This document shows positions 15,937 to 25,276 of a stretch of DNA of 64,000 bases, piece by piece. Under the pieces are notes generated by a model. The model saw only the letters and a program-made list of their open reading frames with translations, made no database searches and had not been told where the DNA came from. The stretch lies in contig NZ_FMYI01000001.1 in assembly GCF_900096905.1 (NCBI RefSeq), positions 186,001-250,000 of the forward strand. The letters are read 5' to 3'. The stretch is from Pelagirhabdus alkalitolerans. Its GTDB lineage: Bacteria; Bacillota; Bacilli; Bacillales; Amphibacillaceae. The stretch's first letter is position 1. Every line of letters begins with the position of its first letter. The position numbers and the translations under genes were made by a program.

Positions 15937-16779
15937 ATGCAAAACGGACAAGATCTGACGTTAAAACCTTCACTTCAACTGGAACAATTTAAACATCAAT
16001 TAACAAAATCAGAGCAAAAGATCTTTCAATACATTCAATCTCACCCTCAGTCCATTATTTATGATTCATTAACCGAATTCGCTGAAAAAAGTCGCGTTGC
16101 TGAGGCAACGGCACTACGGTTTTTCCGAAAGCTCGGCTATAGTGGGTTTCAAGCATTTAAGCTCGCTTATGCTCACGAGCAATCAGCAGATCGTGACGAA
16201 AAGAGTGAGCATGAACGGTTTTCAGCCCAAATTAAACATAGTATGGCGACAACAATTGAAGAGTCCTTTGAATTACTCGATGAATCCACACTAAGTAAAG
16301 TAATCGATCGAATTGACGATAGTGATGATGTTGTTGTATTTGGCATTGGCGCATCAGGTATTGCAGGTTTAGATATGCAAAACCGTCTGATGCGGATTGG
16401 GAAAAATATAACTGTTGTCACAGACACCCATACTCAAATTATGCGAGCGACTTCAGCGACAAAAAAGACGGTTTTAATTGCGATTAGTCTATCTGGAAGT
16501 ACGAAAGAAATTATTGATCACGTTCAGATCGCAAAAGACAAAGGTGCAACAATTATAGCGTTAACCAACTATGCCAAATCACCTTTAAGCTCTTTAGCTG
16601 ATCATGTTTTGTTATCATCTTATAAAGAAAATCCACTCGATCGTGGATCCTTAATCGCAAAAGTATCTCAACTTTACTTAATTGATTGTATTTGTACGGG
16701 GCTATCAATCAAAAACAGCGAACACGCTCAAAGAATTAAACATGAAATAACCCAACATACGACACCGAAAATTTATTAG
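15937..16779 (+). CDS. MurR/RpiR family regulator of amino-sugar use
   Basis: 280 aa. HTH domain about 10-85 (LTEFAEKSRVAEATALRFFRKLGYSGFQAFK), SIS domain about 125-260 (VVFGIGASGIAGLDM, IAISLSGSTKEIID). First gene of an operon with nagA and nagB, so its ligand is probably GlcNAc-6-P or glucosamine-6-P, by analogy with SIS-domain sugar-phosphate sensors. In most Bacilli this place is taken by a GntR-type NagR; here the regulator is of a different family. TAGGAG ribosome site precedes ATG. Confidence 0.86.
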   Translation: MQNGQDLTLKPSLQLEQFKHQLTKSEQKIFQYIQSHPQSIIYDSLTEFAEKSRVAEATALRFFRKLGYSGFQAFKLAYAHEQSADRDEKSEHERFSAQIKHSMATTIEESFELLDESTLSKVIDRIDDSDDVVVFGIGASGIAGLDMQNRLMRIGKNITVVTDTHTQIMRATSATKKTVLIAISLSGSTKEIIDHVQIAKDKGATIIALTNYAKSPLSSLADHVLLSSYKENPLDRGSLIAKVSQLYLIDCICTGLSIKNSEHAQRIKHEITQHTTPKIY

Positions 16780-16789
16780 GAGGGATATT

Positions 16790-17935
16790 GTGCTCATTTA
16801 TAACGCAACCATTCACCAAAATAATGAGACATTTACCGGTTCAGTATTAATTGAAAATGGCACGATCACACAAATAAATAAGAATATTGAGCGCCCAAAT
16901 GATGAAAGAGCGATCGACGCAAATGGGTTGCACTTAATCCCTGGCTTTATTGATACACATATTCACGGGGCAAATGGACAAGATGTTATGGATGCAAGTG
17001 AAGAAGCGCTTGATAAAATGGCATCTTACCTTGTCAAAGAAGGTACGACAAGTTTTCTTGCAACAACGATCACACAATCAAATGAACAAATTGAAAATGC
17101 TCTTAAGAACACAGCCAACTATAGGTCAAAACCCAAATCTTCTGAACTCCTCGGCGTGCATTTAGAAGGGCCGTTCGTGGAACAAAGTAAGGCAGGTGCT
17201 CAACCCGCTCAGTTTATTAAAAAGCCAGATCTATCTCTTTTCAATACATGGCAGCAAATGGCTGGTGGGCTCATTAAAACCATTACGATGGCACCCGAAC
17301 ATGATCAAGATCAATTTATTGAAAAATTGCGACATGACGGGGTTAACGTCTCAGCCGGTCATACGGATGTGAATTTCAAGGAGCTAAAATCAGCTGAAGA
17401 AAAAGGATTAAATCAACTGACACACCTCTGTAATGCGATGAACGGCATTCACCACCGTGATATCGGTGCTGTTGGTGGTGCGTTTATGCTTGATTCATTA
17501 AAGGCTGAAATTATTGCAGATGGTATTCACGTCTCACCTGAGATGCTCGAACTAATTGTTCAGAATATAGGAAGTGATCGCTTGCTATTGATTACAGATG
17601 CAATGCGCGCAAAGGGCTTACCTGCGGGTGATTATGAACTAGGAAACCAGCCTGTTACGGTAACAAAAGACCGTGCAACACTAAAAGATGGTACATTAGC
17701 TGGAAGTATTTTGAACATGATTGATGGTGTGAAGATGCTCTACCAGTTGCCTAATGTAGATATGGGCGATGTGATCAAAATGGCATCATCAAATCCAGCG
17801 AAGCAGCTAAACATTGATCACCAAAAAGGTTCGATCGATATTGGAAAAGACGCTGATTTATTACTTGTTGATGATGAATTTAATTTAAAACTAACGATGA
17901 CTAAAGGCGAAATTGCTCACCAGGAGGGTTTATAA
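16790..17935 (+). CDS. nagA: N-acetylglucosamine-6-phosphate deacetylase
   Basis: 381 aa, full length. Removes acetate from GlcNAc-6-P. Amidohydrolase landmarks are GLHLIPGFIDTHIHGANGQD (metal-binding HxH), LGVHLEGPFVEQSKAGAQ (Glu ligand), SAGHTD, THLCNAMNGIHHRDIG and the catalytic LLITDAMRAKG. GTG start at 16790, with TAGGAGGG overlapping the rpiR stop. Its TAA overlaps the nagB ATG by one base. Confidence 0.94.
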   Translation: MLIYNATIHQNNETFTGSVLIENGTITQINKNIERPNDERAIDANGLHLIPGFIDTHIHGANGQDVMDASEEALDKMASYLVKEGTTSFLATTITQSNEQIENALKNTANYRSKPKSSELLGVHLEGPFVEQSKAGAQPAQFIKKPDLSLFNTWQQMAGGLIKTITMAPEHDQDQFIEKLRHDGVNVSAGHTDVNFKELKSAEEKGLNQLTHLCNAMNGIHHRDIGAVGGAFMLDSLKAEIIADGIHVSPEMLELIVQNIGSDRLLLITDAMRAKGLPAGDYELGNQPVTVTKDRATLKDGTLAGSILNMIDGVKMLYQLPNVDMGDVIKMASSNPAKQLNIDHQKGSIDIGKDADLLLVDDEFNLKLTMTKGEIAHQEGL

Positions 17936-18663
17936 TGCATATTATTAAAGTAAAAGATTATACAGAAATGAGTCGATACGCAGCACAACATGTGATCAAA
18001 ACGATTGAAGACCATGATGAACCAGTTTTAGGATTGGCGACTGGTTCAACACCTGAAGGAATGTACAACTATTTGATTGAAGCCTATCAAAAACAGAAAG
18101 TATCCTTTGAAAATGTGACGACCTTTAATTTAGATGAATACATCGGCGTGCCAGCAACTGATGAAAATAGCTATCATTATTTTATGGAGCACCAGTTGTT
18201 TAAACACATTGATGTTGATCCAAATCACACTCATTTACCAGATGGAAATACCGATGATCCCCAGAAAGAATGCCTTGACTATGAAAAAGCACTTGAAGAT
18301 GCTGGAAACATTGATCTTCAAGTACTTGGACTCGGCTTAAACGGACATATCGGTTTTAATGAACCAGGTACACCCTTCTCATCTCGAACACATGTAATCG
18401 AATTAGATGAATCCACTCGTAAAGCAAATGCACGCTTTTTCGATCGAAAAGAAGACGTCCCTACCCACGCTATAACGATGGGTATTGATTCCATTATGGA
18501 CAGTAAAGAAATTATTTTAATGGTTTCAGGTGAGAAGAAAAAAGAAGCAGTCAAACAGTTGGTGGATGGTGATATCTCAGAGTCATTTCCAGCATCTGTA
18601 TTGAAAAAACATCCTAATGTGACGCTAATCGTTGATCACCCAGCAGCAGAGCTTATTGATTAA
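17935..18663 (+). CDS. nagB: Glucosamine-6-phosphate deaminase
   Basis: 242 aa, the short Gram-positive form without the E. coli C-terminal allosteric tail. Converts glucosamine-6-P to fructose-6-P and ammonia. Landmarks are GLATGSTPEGMYNYL, FNLDEYIGV (catalytic Asp region), GLGLNGHIGFNEPG (catalytic His) and LMVSGEKKKEAV. The start overlaps the nagA stop (TAATG), giving translational coupling. Confidence 0.95.
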   Translation: MHIIKVKDYTEMSRYAAQHVIKTIEDHDEPVLGLATGSTPEGMYNYLIEAYQKQKVSFENVTTFNLDEYIGVPATDENSYHYFMEHQLFKHIDVDPNHTHLPDGNTDDPQKECLDYEKALEDAGNIDLQVLGLGLNGHIGFNEPGTPFSSRTHVIELDESTRKANARFFDRKEDVPTHAITMGIDSIMDSKEIILMVSGEKKKEAVKQLVDGDISESFPASVLKKHPNVTLIVDHPAAELID

Positions 18664-18664
18664 T

Positions 18665-18708
18665 CGTAAAAAACCGGCACCTCTTAAGTAGAGGCGCCGG
18701 TTTTTAAT
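18665..18708. terminator. Terminator after nagB
   Basis: AAAACCGGC-ACCTC (from 18671) pairs with GAGGC-GCCGGTTTT, followed on the plus side by a T run. It can also end the convergent aldo/keto reductase gene. Confidence 0.85.
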
Positions 18709-18711
18709 CGT

Positions 18712-19551
18712 TTATCGTTTATCGAATTCATCTGGGTCTGGACCTGAACGGTCGTCTTGGTTCAATTGATTAATCGCTCGCATCTCTTCATCAGACAACT
18801 CAAAATCAAACACATCTGCATTTTGTTTAATACGGTGTGCTTTCACCGATTTTGGTATGGTGATGACATCGCTTTGTAAATCCCAACGAATGATCACCTG
18901 TGCTGTTGTCTTCCCATGTTTTTCAGCAATTTCTTTAAGTGTTGGATTATCTAAAAGCGCACCTTGTTTAAGAGGTGACCAAGCTTCTAGTTGAATATTG
19001 TGTTCATCACAGTATGCACGAAGCGGTTCTTGTGTGAGGTGCGGATGGAATTCGACTTGATTGACCATTGGAACAATTTCACTATCTTTAATTAAATCCG
19101 CTAGGTGATGTTCCTTAAAGTTACTCACACCAATCGCTCTCACTTTACCTTCATGATATAATTTTTCAAAAGCTCGCCACGTTTCCTTATATTTACCTAA
19201 CTTCGGTAAAGGCCAATGAATCAAATAAAGATCTAAATAATCCAAGCCTAACCGATCTAACGTATCGTTAAATGCTTCTAACGTTGATTCATAACCTTGA
19301 TCACTGTTCCATAACTTCGAGGTGATGAATAAAGATTCACGATCGATTCCTGACTCTTCGATCGCTTGACCGACCCCTTTTTCATTTCCATAGATCGCAG
19401 CTGTATCAATGCTTCTGTAGCCATGTTCAAGGGCTGATTTAACTGAATGTACAACCTCTTCCCCATCTTCTACCTGGAACACACCCAGGCCTAACATAGG
19501 CATCTTAACACCATTATGAAGTGTCGTCGTTGATGTTAAATCTTTTAACAT
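18712..19551 (-). CDS. Aldo/keto reductase
   Basis: 279 aa. NAD(P)H-dependent reduction of carbonyls; (beta/alpha)8 barrel. Catalytic tetrad residues are visible in SIDTAAIYGNE (Asp, Tyr), FITSKLW (Lys) and LYLIHWPLP (His); C-terminal cofactor motif is VITIPKSVKAHRIKQN. I choose the ATG at 19549-19551, 9 nt after GGAGG, because the first ATG (19558-19560) touches that ribosome site. Resembles the YtbE/YvgN group of Bacillus. Single gene. Confidence 0.88.
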   Translation of the reverse strand: MLKDLTSTTTLHNGVKMPMLGLGVFQVEDGEEVVHSVKSALEHGYRSIDTAAIYGNEKGVGQAIEESGIDRESLFITSKLWNSDQGYESTLEAFNDTLDRLGLDYLDLYLIHWPLPKLGKYKETWRAFEKLYHEGKVRAIGVSNFKEHHLADLIKDSEIVPMVNQVEFHPHLTQEPLRAYCDEHNIQLEAWSPLKQGALLDNPTLKEIAEKHGKTTAQVIIRWDLQSDVITIPKSVKAHRIKQNADVFDFELSDEEMRAINQLNQDDRSGPDPDEFDKR

Positions 19552-19693
19552 AAAAAGCATCCTCCTTCAGTTTAACTGTTTGCTACTTATTTCTATTCCC
19601 GAATTAGCTTTTCCTCTAACCTAAAAATATTGCATCTTTCTTATTAAATACGTAAACTATAGCATGCAAGTACTTATGAAGGGACGAAACGTA

Positions 19694-20503
19694 ATGGAAG
19701 GAAATCTATTGCTTGCTTTTAGCTTAACATTAGTCGCTGGTCTCGCAACTGGTATTGGTAGTTTACTCGCATTTTTCACATCGACGACGAATACAAAATT
19801 TTTATCATTTTCACTAGGGTTTTCTGCTGGGGTAATGATCTATGTCTCCATGGTTGAAATTTTCCCAGAAGCTAAAAATACATTAACACAGGCTCAAGGT
19901 GAAGTAAGAGGAATATGGTTAACAGTCATCGCTTTTTTTACCGGTATGATTTTGATTGCTCTTATCGACCGATTTATCCCTGAACAAGGAAACCCTCATG
20001 ATGTAAAAAAAGTTGAAGACATGAACGTATCACCTGAAGACGTTCAAAATCAGGAGTTACTAAAAATGGGGACTTTTACTGCACTTGCAATTGCGATTCA
20101 CAATTTCCCTGAAGGGATTGCAACATTTACAGCTACCTTGCAAGACCCTGCGCTCGGAATCGCCATAGCAATCGCGATTGCTATACACAATATTCCTGAG
20201 GGAATTGCTATATCGGTGCCAATATATTACGCAACAGGGAGCAAGAAAAAAGCTTTTAAACTGTCCTTTTTATCAGGGTTAGCAGAGCCAGCAGGTGCCG
20301 TGCTTGCTTATTTTCTCCTTATGCCCTTCTTAACAGATACAGTATTCGGTATGGTTTTCAGTGGGGTTGCAGGGATTATGATGTTTATTTCACTTGATGA
20401 ATTACTGCCTGCGGCTAAGCGTTACGATGAAGCCCACAGCTCAATATACGGGTTAATGGCCGGTATGATGGTGATGGCACTTAGCCTTTTATTAATGCTA
20501 TAG
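19694..20503 (+). CDS. zupT: ZIP family zinc transporter (ZupT-like)
   Basis: 269 aa, eight predicted membrane helices. The two metal-binding helices are plain: IAIHNFPEGIATF and IAIHNIPEGIAIS, both HN(F/I)PEG. Other segments are GLATGIGSLLAFF at the start and DELLPAAKRY near the end. Imports Zn2+ or other divalent metals. ATG 19694 is preferred (GAAGGGA 9 nt upstream); ATG 19664 has no ribosome site. Confidence 0.9.
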   Translation: MEGNLLLAFSLTLVAGLATGIGSLLAFFTSTTNTKFLSFSLGFSAGVMIYVSMVEIFPEAKNTLTQAQGEVRGIWLTVIAFFTGMILIALIDRFIPEQGNPHDVKKVEDMNVSPEDVQNQELLKMGTFTALAIAIHNFPEGIATFTATLQDPALGIAIAIAIAIHNIPEGIAISVPIYYATGSKKKAFKLSFLSGLAEPAGAVLAYFLLMPFLTDTVFGMVFSGVAGIMMFISLDELLPAAKRYDEAHSSIYGLMAGMMVMALSLLLML

Positions 20504-20509
20504 CATGCA

Positions 20510-20556
20510 TCTAAAAAAGCATTCACTTGAAAAATTTCAAGTGAATGCTTTTTTAT
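20510..20556. terminator. Bidirectional terminator between zupT and helD
   Basis: AAAAAAGCATTCACTTGAAA pairs with TTTCAAGTGAATGCTTTTTT across a short loop; symmetrical A and T runs allow use on both strands. Confidence 0.9.
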
Positions 20557-20561
20557 TACAA

Positions 20562-22895
20562 TTAATTCTCTACGTGGTGAATTTTACTAAATCGATACGT
20601 ATTGGTTGGTACTTCTTTAATAATTGGTGACACACCCCCGACAGCAATTAAGCTAAGCGAATGCATAGCACGCGTACATGCTGTATACAATAAGTGTCTC
20701 TCTAAATCATTTAAGTATTCATGTGCACTCGCATCATAAACAATCACTGCATCAAATTCAATTCCTTTTGCTAAATAAGCCGGAATCACATGGATCCCCT
20801 CTTCATACGAGTGACTTGTTGGATCGATTTGGTGAATCGTTTCATAAGTTGAACGTAATAAACGTGCAACGCGATCGGCTTGCTTACGATTCTTCGTCAC
20901 AACAGCAATCGTTTGATGATTCGCTTTCTCGTAACGATCAATCAATTGATAGAGCTTATATTCAGCAATCGTATCATGATCTACTTCAATCACTTCGGGT
21001 AATTCCCCCGCACGGTTAAATGGTTCAATTTGATCTCCACCCGGAATGAGTGATCGAGTGAAATCAACAATTTCTTTTGTTGAGCGGTAACTACGCATCA
21101 GTTGAATCCGGTGATGATCATCCCGTTCTTCTTTCATAATTGAATCCTCAAGCAACGCATGATAATAGATGGATTGGTTATAGTCACCTAACAATGTCAT
21201 ATAACTGCTTGGATAGATACGTTTTAAATAGCGAATTTGAAATGGTGAATAGTCTTGCGCTTCATCGATAAAGACGTGCTTAATCTCACGATTTTCATTA
21301 AACCCTGTTAACATTTTTTCAAAATAAAGGAACGGTGTGGCATCTTCCCAAGCTAAAAAGTTTTCATTTAAATATTGTTTTGAAAATTTAGCTATTTTCT
21401 GCCACTCCTCTTCGGTCATCTCATCACTATTAGCTGGTTGATCATACAATTTCTCGTATGTCTTTTTAACGTTAATAAAATTAAATCGCTTCACCTTCTC
21501 TTGTAGTGGTAACAAGGCACGTTTGACGATTTTTTGTTTTAAATACTGTGTTTCTGCATCAATTTCATGATGGTGATCAATTGTTTCTTGATCTAAATGA
21601 GAGAACGCCTCTTGTAAGTCCGCTTTATCCAATAACTGCAGTTCATCTTCAACCCAGTCTTGATCAATTAATGTCGTTTCGATTTCTTTTAGGTGACGTA
21701 AAATGTAACGCATTAGTTTTTCAACACGTTGTTGAAGTGGTAAGTCTCTCAGTTGTTTATAAAAATATTGGCTAAGCTGATTTTTAGATAAAATCACATC
21801 TCCACGAAAACGAATCGTTCGAAATTCAACGCCACTATAATGTAATTGATCAATAAAACGATCGACCTGTTCTTGAAAAGCTTTCGTTGCTTTATGACGC
21901 ATACCGAGCATTCGCTCTGTTTGATCCTCATGGTTTCTCGAAAGAGACAACTCTAATTGTTCAAATGGTGATTCGACCACAAACCGATCACCTAGTTGCC
22001 CTTCAATATACTCATAAAATGTCGTCTGTTTTATATTGTCTTCACCAAGTTCAGGTAATACACGGGACACATAACCATTAAACAATGGATTAGGTGAAAA
22101 GAGAATCATTTGATCAGCCTTCATTTGCTGACGATAGCGATACAGTAAGTAGGCTACACGTTGCATCGCGGCTGATGTTTTTCCACTGCCCGCGACACCT
22201 TGAACAACGAGGTACCGGTGGGTTTCATTACGGATGATTCGGTTTTGTTCGCGCTGAATCGTTGCTACAATGCTTTTCATCGTTGTATCTGCTGATTGAC
22301 CTAAAACAGATTGCAATAAACCATCACCAATCGTAATACCTGTGTCAAACATTCCTGTTAATTCACCTTGTTTGGTCACATATTGACGTTTTAATGTTAA
22401 TTCACCATGAATCGTTTCATCCACCGCTTCATAATGGGCATCACCTGGCGGGAAATCGTAGTACATGCTGGAGATTGGTGCACGCCAGTCATAAATTAAA
22501 AAGTCTTCTTCGTTTTCATCCATTAAAGATGATGTTCCGATATAAATCTTCTCTGCTTCATTTGTTCCATCTTCCCGAAAGTCAATTCGACCAAAATAAG
22601 GTTTATGTTGTAACTTCTGTAATTTAGACAATTGCCATGCCAGTTGTCCGTGTGTACGCTCGCGTTCAGATAAAAATTCTGCCTGTTGTTTTAAACTCGC
22701 TTGTGTTTCAAGTGCATCATCTAACTCGGTTAAATTAACCGTGACATCATCCCAAAAGTCTTTTTTAATATCGATGACGCGATCTTTAATCGCTCTCATA
22801 TATTGACTGAATCGTTTTATTTTCTTATCAATCAAATGACCCACTTGTTGCATGCGTTTGTATTCTTCTTCCCACTCTTGATTTTGCTTTGGCAT
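20562..22895 (-). CDS. helD: HelD, RNA polymerase-recycling helicase-like ATPase
   Basis: 777 aa, full length. A superfamily I (UvrD-like) ATPase that binds RNA polymerase and frees stalled core enzyme from DNA. The long coiled N-terminal arm (about 1-100) that enters the secondary channel is present, followed by FLIYDWRAPISSMYYD, Walker A GVAGSGKT (233-240), Walker B HVFIDEAQDYS, motif III LGDYNQSIY, and late helicase motifs LMRSYRSTKEIVDF and YTACTRAMHSL. Start ATG follows AAAGGAG. Single gene. Confidence 0.92.
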   Translation of the reverse strand: MPKQNQEWEEEYKRMQQVGHLIDKKIKRFSQYMRAIKDRVIDIKKDFWDDVTVNLTELDDALETQASLKQQAEFLSERERTHGQLAWQLSKLQKLQHKPYFGRIDFREDGTNEAEKIYIGTSSLMDENEEDFLIYDWRAPISSMYYDFPPGDAHYEAVDETIHGELTLKRQYVTKQGELTGMFDTGITIGDGLLQSVLGQSADTTMKSIVATIQREQNRIIRNETHRYLVVQGVAGSGKTSAAMQRVAYLLYRYRQQMKADQMILFSPNPLFNGYVSRVLPELGEDNIKQTTFYEYIEGQLGDRFVVESPFEQLELSLSRNHEDQTERMLGMRHKATKAFQEQVDRFIDQLHYSGVEFRTIRFRGDVILSKNQLSQYFYKQLRDLPLQQRVEKLMRYILRHLKEIETTLIDQDWVEDELQLLDKADLQEAFSHLDQETIDHHHEIDAETQYLKQKIVKRALLPLQEKVKRFNFINVKKTYEKLYDQPANSDEMTEEEWQKIAKFSKQYLNENFLAWEDATPFLYFEKMLTGFNENREIKHVFIDEAQDYSPFQIRYLKRIYPSSYMTLLGDYNQSIYYHALLEDSIMKEERDDHHRIQLMRSYRSTKEIVDFTRSLIPGGDQIEPFNRAGELPEVIEVDHDTIAEYKLYQLIDRYEKANHQTIAVVTKNRKQADRVARLLRSTYETIHQIDPTSHSYEEGIHVIPAYLAKGIEFDAVIVYDASAHEYLNDLERHLLYTACTRAMHSLSLIAVGGVSPIIKEVPTNTYRFSKIHHVEN

Positions 22896-23115
22896 TTGAT
22901 CACTCCTTTAAAAAACCGCTTACTTATATTTTTATCTAATCTACATTTACCCTATACCTTAAGTGATTATCCATCAAAAGTCGATAAAGCACAACTAATT
23001 TGCAGATCTCTTTCTTATTTTTGAAAGATGCGTTATTCTATGTAGTTGAAACGTTTTTTAGAAAGAAGGGATTGCAATCGAAACCGATCAACTAGTTAAA
23101 CGTAATGTACGCATT

Positions 23116-24294
23116 ATGTGGTTTGCTAACTTTTTTATAGCAGGTAGTATTACGATGGTGCAACCATTTTTGTCTTTATATATAGATTCACTCGGAAATT
23201 ATTCTGATCAGTACGTTCAAACAGCTTCTGGTGTCATCTTTAGTATTACTTTTGTTGCTGCTTTTATCTTCTCACCTATATGGGGGAAAGTCGGTGACCG
23301 GATCGGGCGCAAACCGATTCTTGTTGCATTTGCAATTGGACTCGGACTGTCGCTCTTTTTAATGGGGTTTGTCACGAATGTCATCCAGTTATTTTTCCTT
23401 CGCTTATTCATGGGTGTTTTTACTGGCTTTATATCGATGTCGGAAGCCTTAATTTCAACCCAAACATCAAAACGTGTTGCAGGACAAGTGCTCGGGACTT
23501 TACAGACAGGAACCATTACAGGTACATTGATCGGCCCTTTAATTGGCGGTACATTAGCTGACTTATTCGGTTACGCTGCTACATTTAAATGGCTAGCACT
23601 TATTCTGTTCTTCAGCGGATTTCTCGTGCATTTCGGGGTGAAAGAATTTAGAGTTGATAAGAGCACAAGTCATGACCGTGTTTACACAAGTCGTCAAGTC
23701 ATTAAACACATGCTGAGACAACCCCTTCTACTGTTCGTGATGTTTATGTCGATGATTGTTCAAGTATCGAACTTTAGTATTCAACCGATTTTATCTTTAT
23801 TCGTCGCTGAATTAAGTGGCGCAAGCAGTGTGGCATTCTTATCAGGTCTTGCCTTTTCGGCTGCTGGTTTAGGGAAATTATTAATGGCTAAAAAGTGGGG
23901 GTTTATTGGCGATAAATTTGGCTACATTCATATTATGACACTCTTGTTGTTTGCCTCAGGTCTCGTTTATTTACCTGGTGGATTTGTCACAAGTTTATGG
24001 CAACTCGTTTTAATCCGCTTTTTATTAGGGATTACACTCGGTGGTATTATTCCACTACGCGTTGCCTACATTAGACACGTTGCACCGATTGAGATGCAAG
24101 GTGAAGTGCTCGGTTATAACACAAGCTTAAAATTTTTCGGTAATATGATTGGTCCTATGATCGGCGGAACCATTAGTGCATCCTTCGGTTACTCAGCCGT
24201 ATTTGTTTTCACTGGTTTATTACTCATCTCTAGTGGTGTTGTCATGGTCATCGGACAAAAAAGACACCCAGAGCTACTCACACAAAATGCGTAA
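23116..24294 (+). CDS. MFS multidrug-type exporter; true start probably upstream
   Basis: At least 392 aa with 12 membrane segments, DHA1-type drug:H+ antiporter. Motif A repeats are GKVGDRIGRKPILV and KWGFIGDKFGYIH; motif C-like GTITGTLIGPLIGGTLADLFG is in helix 5. The ATG at 23116 has no ribosome site and starts inside the first helix region. In the same frame the codons from 23080 read ETDQLVKRNVRI, the usual amphipathic lead of this family, and GAAGGG (23065-23070) stands 6 nt before ATC at 23077. Initiation at a near-cognate ATC or ATT, or a base error, is therefore possible. The substrate is unknown. Confidence 0.85.
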   Translation: MWFANFFIAGSITMVQPFLSLYIDSLGNYSDQYVQTASGVIFSITFVAAFIFSPIWGKVGDRIGRKPILVAFAIGLGLSLFLMGFVTNVIQLFFLRLFMGVFTGFISMSEALISTQTSKRVAGQVLGTLQTGTITGTLIGPLIGGTLADLFGYAATFKWLALILFFSGFLVHFGVKEFRVDKSTSHDRVYTSRQVIKHMLRQPLLLFVMFMSMIVQVSNFSIQPILSLFVAELSGASSVAFLSGLAFSAAGLGKLLMAKKWGFIGDKFGYIHIMTLLLFASGLVYLPGGFVTSLWQLVLIRFLLGITLGGIIPLRVAYIRHVAPIEMQGEVLGYNTSLKFFGNMIGPMIGGTISASFGYSAVFVFTGLLLISSGVVMVIGQKRHPELLTQNA

Positions 24295-24345
24295 AAAAAG
24301 ATCATCCTCACTAAAACGTTTTTTAGGAAGGATGATCTTTTTCTA
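24293..24345. terminator. Bidirectional terminator between MFS gene and ridA
   Basis: AAAAAAGATCATCCT pairs with AGGATGATCTTTTT around an AT-rich loop containing a second small AAACGTTTT stem. Confidence 0.85.
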
Positions 24346-24732
24346 TTATGATGAGCGTTTTGCTATAACATCCATTTCAACTTCTGCCCCTTTAGGCAAT
24401 TGACTCACTTCAACAGTCGCTCGAGCTGGATAAGGCTCTTTTAAAAATTCTGCATATGTTTCATTTAATATACTGAAATTGTTCATATCCGTTAGATAAA
24501 TTGTAAATTTAATGACGTCGTCGAACGTTAAATCCGCTTCTTTTAAAACAGCACGTAAGTTATTCATCACTTGTAATGTCTGTTCTTTAATATCGCCGTC
24601 TACGAGCTTCATCGTTTCAGGGATCAAAGGAATTTGTCCTGATACAAACACTAAATCGCCCGTATCAATAGCTTGCGAATAGGGCCCAATCGCTTCAGGT
24701 GCTTGATTTGTCTGTACTTTTTTCATCGTCAT
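24346..24732 (-). CDS. ridA: RidA family reactive enamine/imine deaminase
   Basis: 128 aa. Hydrolyses 2-aminoacrylate and related imines made by PLP enzymes. Landmarks are AIGPYSQAIDTGDLVFVSGQIPL, the catalytic-pocket Arg in YPARATVEVSQLPKGAEVEMDVIA. The start is uncertain among three Met codons; ATG 24732 lies 8 nt after AAAGGA, whereas the first ATG (24741) abuts it. Single gene. Confidence 0.9.
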   Translation of the reverse strand: MTMKKVQTNQAPEAIGPYSQAIDTGDLVFVSGQIPLIPETMKLVDGDIKEQTLQVMNNLRAVLKEADLTFDDVIKFTIYLTDMNNFSILNETYAEFLKEPYPARATVEVSQLPKGAEVEMDVIAKRSS

Positions 24733-24831
24733 CTCACTCATCCTTTTCCGTTTAAATTTGTTAAAAGCTTATCATATGTTCAGTTGTTTAGTAAACTGGA
24801 GTTAACCGATACAACAAAAGGAGGTCAAACT

Positions 24832-25233
24832 TTGCTTAAAACATTTCCAATTCAAACACATCATCACAGTGACATGATTGATGTGACCGATTCGATTCAA
24901 GAATGGATTCTAGATCAAGGCATTAAAGACGGTACACTCTTTATTCAATCCATGCATACAACGGCTGGGATTACCGTTAATGAAAATGCTGATCCAGATG
25001 TTAAAACAGATTTTTTAAGACGCCTAGATGAAGTCTATCCTTGGCATCACAAAAAGGATCGACATATGGAAGGCAACACGGCAGCTCACCTTAAGACGAG
25101 TACAGTCGGTCATATCCAAACACTTCTCGTCGAAAACGGAAAGCTTGTACTTGGCACGTGGCAAGGTGTTTACTTCTGTGAATTTGACGGACCGAGACAT
25201 CGAAAATTTGTTGTGAAATATGTTTCGGCATAA
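24832..25233 (+). CDS. YjbQ family protein (UPF0047)
   Basis: 133 aa, the family's usual length. The pattern FIQSMHTTAGITVNENADPDV, HMEGNTAAHLKTSTVGH and LGTWQGVYFCEFDGPRHRK, with conserved His and Glu residues, is characteristic. Some members have weak thiamine-phosphate synthase activity; the main role is unsettled. TTG start at 24832 with AAAGGAGGT 6 nt upstream; a longer frame upstream has no ribosome site. Confidence 0.88.
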   Translation: MLKTFPIQTHHHSDMIDVTDSIQEWILDQGIKDGTLFIQSMHTTAGITVNENADPDVKTDFLRRLDEVYPWHHKKDRHMEGNTAAHLKTSTVGHIQTLLVENGKLVLGTWQGVYFCEFDGPRHRKFVVKYVSA

Positions 25234-25276
25234 TATGTAAAAGAAGCTCGAGCAAGGGCTCGAGCTTCTTTTAGAT
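25234..25276. terminator. Bidirectional terminator between yjbQ and the GH51 gene
   Basis: AAAAGAAGCTCGAG pairs with CTCGAGCTTCTTTT around CAAGGG. It lies between convergent genes and closes the arabinose cluster on the minus strand. Confidence 0.85.

Noticed and set aside
20678..22627. Several plus-strand frames opposite helD
   Set aside because: Antisense to a full-length HelD; His- and Leu-rich compositions are typical of shadow frames.
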